Source: Mycobacterium scrofulaceum (GTDB lineage Bacteria; Actinomycetota; Actinomycetes; Mycobacteriales; Mycobacteriaceae). Taken from it: a stretch of DNA of 64,000 nt. Position numbers and translations under genes: made by a program. Of the stretch, positions 59,508 to 64,000 are shown piece after piece. The number at the start of each line of letters is the position of its first letter. Position 1 is the stretch's first letter. The stretch covers positions 1 through 64,000 of the forward strand of contig NZ_MVIJ01000006.1 of assembly GCF_002086735.1 (NCBI RefSeq), read 5' to 3'. The notes beneath the pieces are model-generated. The model did no database searches and was not told the DNA's origin. It saw only the letters and a list, made by a program, of their open reading frames with translations.

Positions 59508-60935
59508 CTACAGGGCCTTCAACTCCTCGGCGACCTCGGTCACCGACTTCTTCGCATCCCCGAACAGCATCGTCGTCCCGTCGGCGTAGAACAGCGGGTT
59601 GTCGATGCCGGCGAAGCCGGAGTTCATCGACCGCTTGAGCACGATCACCGATTTGGCCTTGTCCACGTTGAGGATGGGCATGCCGTAGATCGGGCTGGAC
59701 TGTTCGTTGCGGGCGGCGGGGTTGGTGACGTCGTTGGCGCCGATGACGATCGCGACGTCGGTCCGGCCGAACTCGTCGTTGATGTCGTCCATGTCCTTCA
59801 TCGCGTCGTAGTCCACCTCGGCCTCGGCCAGCAGCACGTTCATGTGCCCGGGCATCCGGCCCGCGACCGGGTGGATCGCGTACTTCACCGGCACGCCCTT
59901 CTCCTCGAGCAGGCTGGCCATGTCCTTGACGGCGTGCTGGGCCTGCGCGACGGCCAGCCCGTAGCCCGGGACCACGATCACCTGGTTGGCGTAGGCCATC
60001 TGGATCGCGGCGTCGGCGGCCGAGGTCGCCTTGACGTGTTTGTCGCCGCCGTCCCCGCCGGCGCCCGGGGCCACGCCCCCGCCGCCGAAGCCACCGGCGA
60101 CGATCGCCGGGATCGAGCGGTTCATCGCCTTGGCCATGAGGTTGGTCAGGATCGAACCGGACGCGCCGACGATCATGCCGGCCACGATCATCGCGGTGTT
60201 GTTCAGCGCCAGGCCGGCGGCCGCGGCCGACAGCCCGGTCATCGCGTTGAGCAGCGAGATGACCACCGGCATGTCGGCGCCGCCGATGGGCAGCACCACC
60301 ATCAGGCCGAGCACGCCGGCGGCGACGAGCAGGCCGATCATCCACCACAGCGACGCCCCACCGGTGCCGGGATGGGCATGGATGCCGACGACGATCGCCG
60401 CGGCCACGGCGCCGGTCAACAGCAGCAGGTTGATCGGTTGCTGGGCCTTGCCGAAGCCGATCGGCGCACCGGAGATGATTTCCTGCAGCTTGCCGAACGC
60501 GACGATCGATCCCCAGAACGAGATCGAGCCGATGATCGCGGCGAACAGCGAGGCCACCACGATGTGCACGGTCGGCGACTCGCCATGCTGGAAGGCCGAA
60601 AAGCCCTTGGTCTCCATGAATTCGGACAGGGCGATCAGCGCGACGGTGCCGCCGCCGACGCCGTTGAAGAACGCCACCAGCTGCGGCATGGCGGTCATCT
60701 TGGTCAGCCGCGCCGGGGGCACGCCGAGCACGACACCCACGACCAGGCCCGCGATGATCAGCACCCACGACTCGGTGTGGCGGATCTTGATCAGCGTCGC
60801 CGCCACCGCGAGGGCCATGCCGACGGCCGCGATCAGGTTCCCCCGCACCGCGGTCTTCGGGCCGGTGAGGCCCATCAAGCCGTAGATGAAGAGGGCGAAC
60901 GAGATGACGTAGAGGACGGTGACGAGGTAGTTCAT
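59508..60935 (-). CDS. pntB: NAD(P) transhydrogenase subunit beta PntB
   Basis: PntB is a 475-residue membrane subunit of the proton-translocating transhydrogenase. It moves hydride from NADH to NADP+ using the proton gradient. About nine helices (from NYLVTVLYVISFALFIYGLM) lead to the NADP-binding domain III, recognised by VIVVPGYGLAVAQAQHAVKD and VAIVIGANDVTNPAARNEQS. It overlaps pntAb by 4 bp. The order pntAa, pntAb, pntB on one strand is the mycobacterial operon Rv0155-Rv0157. Confidence 0.97.
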   Translation of the reverse strand: MNYLVTVLYVISFALFIYGLMGLTGPKTAVRGNLIAAVGMALAVAATLIKIRHTESWVLIIAGLVVGVVLGVPPARLTKMTAMPQLVAFFNGVGGGTVALIALSEFMETKGFSAFQHGESPTVHIVVASLFAAIIGSISFWGSIVAFGKLQEIISGAPIGFGKAQQPINLLLLTGAVAAAIVVGIHAHPGTGGASLWWMIGLLVAAGVLGLMVVLPIGGADMPVVISLLNAMTGLSAAAAGLALNNTAMIVAGMIVGASGSILTNLMAKAMNRSIPAIVAGGFGGGGVAPGAGGDGGDKHVKATSAADAAIQMAYANQVIVVPGYGLAVAQAQHAVKDMASLLEEKGVPVKYAIHPVAGRMPGHMNVLLAEAEVDYDAMKDMDDINDEFGRTDVAIVIGANDVTNPAARNEQSSPIYGMPILNVDKAKSVIVLKRSMNSGFAGIDNPLFYADGTTMLFGDAKKSVTEVAEELKAL

Positions 60936-61261
60936 TTGGCGGCCAGATCCTCCGTCTTGACGGGCGCGGCTTTCTTCTTGCCCTTGAACATGCCCAGCAT
61001 CCGGTCGGTGACGATGAAGCCGCCGATGACGTTCAGCGTCCCGAACACCACCGCGACGAAGAGGATGATCTGCACCGCGAGCGACGGATGCTCGACCTCG
61101 CCGAAGACCACCAGCGCGCCCAGCACCACGATGCCGTGGATCGCGTTCGTACCCGACATCAGCGGCGTGTGCAGCGTGTTGGGCACCTTGGAGATGACCG
61201 CGAACCCGACGAACCCGGACAGCACCAGGATCGCCAGATTGGCCAATAGCTCGTCGTACAT
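60932..61261 (-). CDS. pntAb: NAD(P) transhydrogenase subunit alpha part 2 PntAb
   Basis: PntAb is a 109-residue subunit with three membrane helices (NLAILVLSGFVGFAVISKVP, GTNAIHGIVVLGALVVFG and VQIILFVAVVFGTLNVIGGF). It matches the C-terminal membrane part of the alpha subunit, which is a separate gene in mycobacteria as in several other bacteria. It joins PntAa and PntB in the inner-membrane proton channel. It starts 19 bp after pntAa and overlaps pntB by 4 bp. A Lys-rich cytoplasmic tail (KGKKKAAPVKTED) ends the protein. Confidence 0.96.
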   Translation of the reverse strand: MYDELLANLAILVLSGFVGFAVISKVPNTLHTPLMSGTNAIHGIVVLGALVVFGEVEHPSLAVQIILFVAVVFGTLNVIGGFIVTDRMLGMFKGKKKAAPVKTEDLAAK

Positions 61262-61280
61262 GTAGTCCTCTCTTACCGGG

Positions 61281-62366
61281 TCACTTGGCCCGGGTCACGC
61301 ACGCCGCCGCGACGACCTCGTCGTCGAAGTCGGGGGCCAGCTTGCCGTCGGTGATCAGCAGGTCCAGCAGCGCCGTGATGTTCTTGCTGTAGAGCTCGCT
61401 GGCGTGCTCGGGCATCGTCGCGGGCAGGTTGAGCGGCGAGGCGATGGTGACGTCGTGCTTGACGACCGTCCGCCCCGGCTCGGTCAGCTCGCAGTTGCCG
61501 CCCGTCTCGCCGGCGAGGTCCACGACCACGCTGCCGGGCTTCATCGACTCCACCGCCGCGGCGGTCACCAGGCGCGGCGCGGGCCGCCCCGGGACCAGCG
61601 CCGTGGTGATGACCACGTCGAACCCGGCGATCGCCTTCTCCAGCGACTTCTGCTGCTGGGCGCGTTCCTCCTCGGTGAGCTCGCGGGCGTACCCGCCCTC
61701 ACCGGCCGCGTCGATCCCGATGTCGAGCCACTGCGCTCCCACCGATCGCACCTGGTCGGCCACCTCCGGGCGCACGTCGTAGCCGGAGGTGCGCGCGCCC
61801 AGCCGTTTGGCGGTCGCCAGCGCCTGCAGCCCGGCCACGCCGACGCCGAGCACCAGGACGCTGGCGGGCTTCACCGTGCCGGCCGCCGTCGTCAGCATGG
61901 GGAAGAAGCGGGTCGACTCCGAGGCGGCCAGCAGGACGGCCTTGTAGCCGGCCACGTTGGCCTGCGACGACAGCGCATCCATCACCTGGGCCCGCGAGAT
62001 CCGCGGAATGGCCTCGAGGGCGAACGCCTGCACGCCGGCCTCGGTGAGCGCGCCGATCGAGTTGTCCGCGTTGCGCGGCGCCAGGAACCCGATCAGGGTC
62101 TGCCCACGGCGCAGCCTGGCGACCTCTTCCTTGGTCGGCGGTGCCACCTTGACCACGATGTCGGCGGCCCAGGCGTCCCCGATGCCGGCGCCGGCCTCGG
62201 TGTAGAGCTGGTCGGGCAGCAACGCGCCTTCACCCGCTCCGGACTCCACCGTTACCGCCACACCGCTGTTGATCAGCGACGCCACCGCCTTGGGCACCAG
62301 CGCGACCCGCCGTTCGTCGGCGCCCGACTCGGCGACCACCCCTACCGTCGTCTGCGCATCTGTCAT
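61281..62366 (-). CDS. pntAa: NAD(P) transhydrogenase subunit alpha part 1 PntAa
   Basis: PntAa is the 361-residue soluble NAD(H)-binding domain I of the proton-translocating transhydrogenase. The alanine dehydrogenase/PNT N-terminal signature TVGVVAESGADERRVALVPK is intact. The NAD-binding motif VLVLGVGVAGLQALATAKRL and the mobile-loop GGYARELTEEE segment follow. It faces the cytoplasm and docks on the membrane domain made by PntAb and PntB. It is first in the operon, with a 228-bp upstream region before the DUF1348 gene, where a promoter is expected. Confidence 0.96.
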   Translation of the reverse strand: MTDAQTTVGVVAESGADERRVALVPKAVASLINSGVAVTVESGAGEGALLPDQLYTEAGAGIGDAWAADIVVKVAPPTKEEVARLRRGQTLIGFLAPRNADNSIGALTEAGVQAFALEAIPRISRAQVMDALSSQANVAGYKAVLLAASESTRFFPMLTTAAGTVKPASVLVLGVGVAGLQALATAKRLGARTSGYDVRPEVADQVRSVGAQWLDIGIDAAGEGGYARELTEEERAQQQKSLEKAIAGFDVVITTALVPGRPAPRLVTAAAVESMKPGSVVVDLAGETGGNCELTEPGRTVVKHDVTIASPLNLPATMPEHASELYSKNITALLDLLITDGKLAPDFDDEVVAAACVTRAK

Positions 62367-62594
62367 GGCGCGTACATCTGCTTTCCCGCACTTTCCTGCC
62401 GTGTGAATGTGCCGCTGGCTGGCCGCACGCTTCGCTACCTTAACGCCTGCCGGGTTTCACCCCCGCCGTGCGATCGCCCGGGCCCGGATACCTCGTCAGC
62501 TGCCGATCGACTCCCGTCGATGGTTCGTCACCCGGAGCGCGAGCAGTAGCGCCCGCACCGTTGTGGAGTCACAAGACGGCGTTGTGGCCGGCGA
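62367..62594. promoter_or_regulatory. Upstream region of the pnt operon
   Basis: These 228 bp lie between the pntAa start and the stop of the co-directional DUF1348 gene. The half next to pntAa is relatively T-rich. No operator, hairpin or clear promoter box could be defended by eye. A pnt promoter is expected here from the gene layout only. Confidence 0.35.
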
Positions 62595-63056
62595 CTACCA
62601 GAGCGGGATGTCCCGGCCGTGTTCCCCCGCGGGTCGGGGCCCGAAATACCGGCGCTCGGACTCGTCGATCGGCACGTCGTTGATGCTGGCCTCGCGCCGG
62701 GCCATCAACCCCGACGGGGAGAATTCCCACAGCTCGTTGCCGTAGCTGCGGTACCACTGCCCGCTCGCGTCGTGGCACTCGTACTGGAACCGCACGGCGA
62801 TGCGGTTGTCGTGGAAGTCCCACAGGCTTTTTCGCAACGCGTAGTCGAGTTCGCGCTGCCACTTGCGGGTCAGGAAGGCCACGATGTCGTCGCGGCCGAC
62901 GACGTGTTCGTCGCGGTTTCGCCATTGCGAGTCGGGCGTGTAGGCCAGGCTGACCCGCCGCGGGTCGCAGGTGTTCCAGGCGTCCTCGGCGGCCTGCACC
63001 TTCTGCAGGGCCGTCTCGCGGGTGAACGGGGGGAACGGGGGGCGGGATTCGCTCAT
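62595..63056 (-). CDS. DUF1348 (NTF2-like) protein
   Basis: This 153-residue protein of the DUF1348 / SnoaL-like group is recognised by [40 protein letters not shown] and [20 protein letters not shown]. The [20 protein letters not shown] and [15 protein letters not shown] segments follow. The NTF2-like cone fold binds small ligands; the function is unknown. ATG 63056 is chosen because it starts two residues before the conserved RPPFPPF and excludes codons that would lie inside an inverted repeat. It is divergent from fadE2. Confidence 0.87.
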   Translation of the reverse strand: MSESRPPFPPFTRETALQKVQAAEDAWNTCDPRRVSLAYTPDSQWRNRDEHVVGRDDIVAFLTRKWQRELDYALRKSLWDFHDNRIAVRFQYECHDASGQWYRSYGNELWEFSPSGLMARREASINDVPIDESERRYFGPRPAGEHGRDIPLW

Positions 63057-63073
63057 GGCGTCCATATCTACCG

Positions 63074-63131
63074 CGAGCAGACACAAAATCGCACTAATCC
63101 GCCCGGCGGCAGGTGACTTTGCGTCTGCTCG
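63074..63131. repeat. Inverted repeat between divergent DUF1348 and fadE2 genes
   Basis: Arms at 63074-63087 (CGAGCAGACACAAA) and 63118-63131 (TTTGCGTCTGCTCG) pair with one mismatch around a 30-base spacer. The sequence CGAGCAGACGCAAA is familiar as a dispersed palindromic element near gene ends in mycobacteria. Here it lies between two gene starts, so it cannot be a simple terminator for either. Confidence 0.7.
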
Positions 63132-63165
63132 TGGCCACGACGGGCACGTGTCCTATCGTGACGGC

Positions 63166-64000
63166 ATGGACTTCGCGATGTCGGCCAAAGCCAACGACTA
63201 CCACGAGCGACTGTCCGACTTCATGACCGAGTACGTCTTCGGAGCCGAGGCCGAATACGACAAGTACCGGGACGAAGCCGGCCCGAACGATCACACCGTC
63301 CCGCCGATCATCGAGGAACTGAAGGCCAAGGCCAAAGAGCGCGGCCTGTGGAACTTGTTCCTGCCGGCGGAGTCGGGCCTGACCAACCTCGAGTACGCCC
63401 CGCTGGCCGAGTTGACCGGCTGGAGCCTCGAGATCGCGCCCGAGGCGCTCAATTGCGCGGCCCCCGACACCGGCAACATGGAGACCCTGCACCTGTTCGC
63501 CACCGAGGAGCAGCGCAAGCAATGGCTGGAGCCGTTGCTCAACGGCGAGATCCGCAGCGCGTTCTCGATGACCGAGCCCGCGGTCGCGAGCAGCGACGCG
63601 CGCAACATCGAGACCTCCATCGTGCGCGACGGCGGCGACTACGTGATCAACGGCCGCAAGTGGTGGACCTCGGGGGCGTCGGATCCGCGCTGCAAGATCC
63701 TCATCGTGATGGGCCGCACCAACCCCGAGGCGGCGAGCCACCAGCAGCAGTCGATGGTCCTGGTGCCGATCGACACCCCGGGCGTGACGGTGGTCCGCTC
63801 CACCACGGTCTTCGGCTACCAGGACCAGCCCGGGCACTGCGAGATCATCTACGACAACGTCCGGGTGCCCGCGACCAACCTGCTCGGCGAGGAGGGCGGC
63901 GGCTTCGCGATCGCCCAGGCCCGGCTGGGCCCCGGCCGCATCCACCACTGCATGCGCGCGCTCGGCGGGGCCGAACGCGCGCTGGCCCTCATGGTGGACC
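63166..64000 (+). CDS. fadE2: Acyl-CoA dehydrogenase FadE2, 3' end cut by window edge
   Basis: This is the first 278 codons of an acyl-CoA dehydrogenase of about 400 residues (Rv0154c-like). The N-terminal helical domain ([20 protein letters not shown]) leads to the FAD/substrate signature [40 protein letters not shown] and [20 protein letters not shown] follow. The ACAD10/11-type sequence suggests medium or branched acyl-CoA substrates, but this is uncertain. The catalytic base lies beyond or near the cut. ATG 63166 is the first good start after the inverted repeat. Confidence 0.93.
   Translation, partial: MDFAMSAKANDYHERLSDFMTEYVFGAEAEYDKYRDEAGPNDHTVPPIIEELKAKAKERGLWNLFLPAESGLTNLEYAPLAELTGWSLEIAPEALNCAAPDTGNMETLHLFATEEQRKQWLEPLLNGEIRSAFSMTEPAVASSDARNIETSIVRDGGDYVINGRKWWTSGASDPRCKILIVMGRTNPEAASHQQQSMVLVPIDTPGVTVVRSTTVFGYQDQPGHCEIIYDNVRVPATNLLGEEGGGFAIAQARLGPGRIHHCMRALGGAERALALMVD

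Overview
The window is about 64 kb of GC-rich, densely packed actinobacterial chromosome. It is recognisable as a slow-growing Mycobacterium, plausibly of the M. avium complex, although the species is a guess. The evidence is a complete mce1 locus with its fadD5 and mce1R, plus long collinearity with the M. tuberculosis H37Rv block Rv0154c to Rv0191, here running in the opposite orientation. Ortholog names below come from remembered sequence and gene order; no database search was run. No rRNA, tRNA, CRISPR array, insertion sequence or prophage was seen.

Region 1 (1-10.7 kb) is the copper and housekeeping block: an MFS transporter (cut by the window edge), the copper repressor ricR, ilvD, an SPW membrane protein, an O-methyltransferase, the small copper metallothionein mymT (48 codons), a GH3 beta-glucosidase, a metallohydrolase, a DUF2786 protein, monoacylglycerol lipase and the ECF sigma factor sigG. 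Exact TACCC-N5-GGGTA RicR boxes lie before ricR and before mymT. Region 2 (10.7-18.2 kb) holds an inserted hydrolase / reductase / IclR trio, then pirin, an integral membrane protein and LprO, then an inserted DUF1275 protein.

Region 3 (18.2-36.2 kb) is the mce1 lipid-import system. From fadD5 the order is yrbE1A, yrbE1B, mce1A to mce1F and four Mce-associated membrane proteins, nearly all overlapping by a few bases. The GntR regulator mce1R is divergent from fadD5, followed by the TB18.5-like protein, a hotdog thioesterase and adhE1. Three identical 54-bp tandem repeats sit exactly at the mce1D/mce1E junction, each carrying an in-frame GTG start, like a MIRU/VNTR.

Region 4 (36.3-54 kb) is an accessory catabolic island that lies between the Rv0162c and Rv0161 orthologs. 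One arm is a long overlapping operon: NIPSNAP-like protein, P450, medium-chain dehydrogenase, HpcH/HpaI aldolase, a 38-residue SnoaL-like fragment, SDR, Baeyer-Villiger-type flavoprotein, esterase and a mandelate-racemase-type enzyme. The other arm holds a CoA-transferase, acyl-CoA dehydrogenase, LLM oxidoreductase, two double-hotdog thioesterases, SRPBCC protein, SMP-30 lactonase and a TetR regulator. Three promoter regions of the island share a 24-bp motif with fixed internal spacing (TGACACTT ... TTTGTAA), which suggests a private regulon. The enzyme set fits hydroxylation, oxidation to a ketone, Baeyer-Villiger ring opening, ester hydrolysis, retro-aldol cleavage and CoA-dependent beta-oxidation of an unidentified cyclic substrate.

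Region 5 (54-64 kb) returns to the conserved backbone: FAD-linked oxidase (Rv0161-like), an inserted SDR / reductase / hydrolase set where PE3 and PE4 sit in H37Rv, TetR regulator (Rv0158-like), a 41-residue peptide (Rv0157A-like), the proton-translocating transhydrogenase pntAa-pntAb-pntB, a DUF1348 protein and the start of fadE2.
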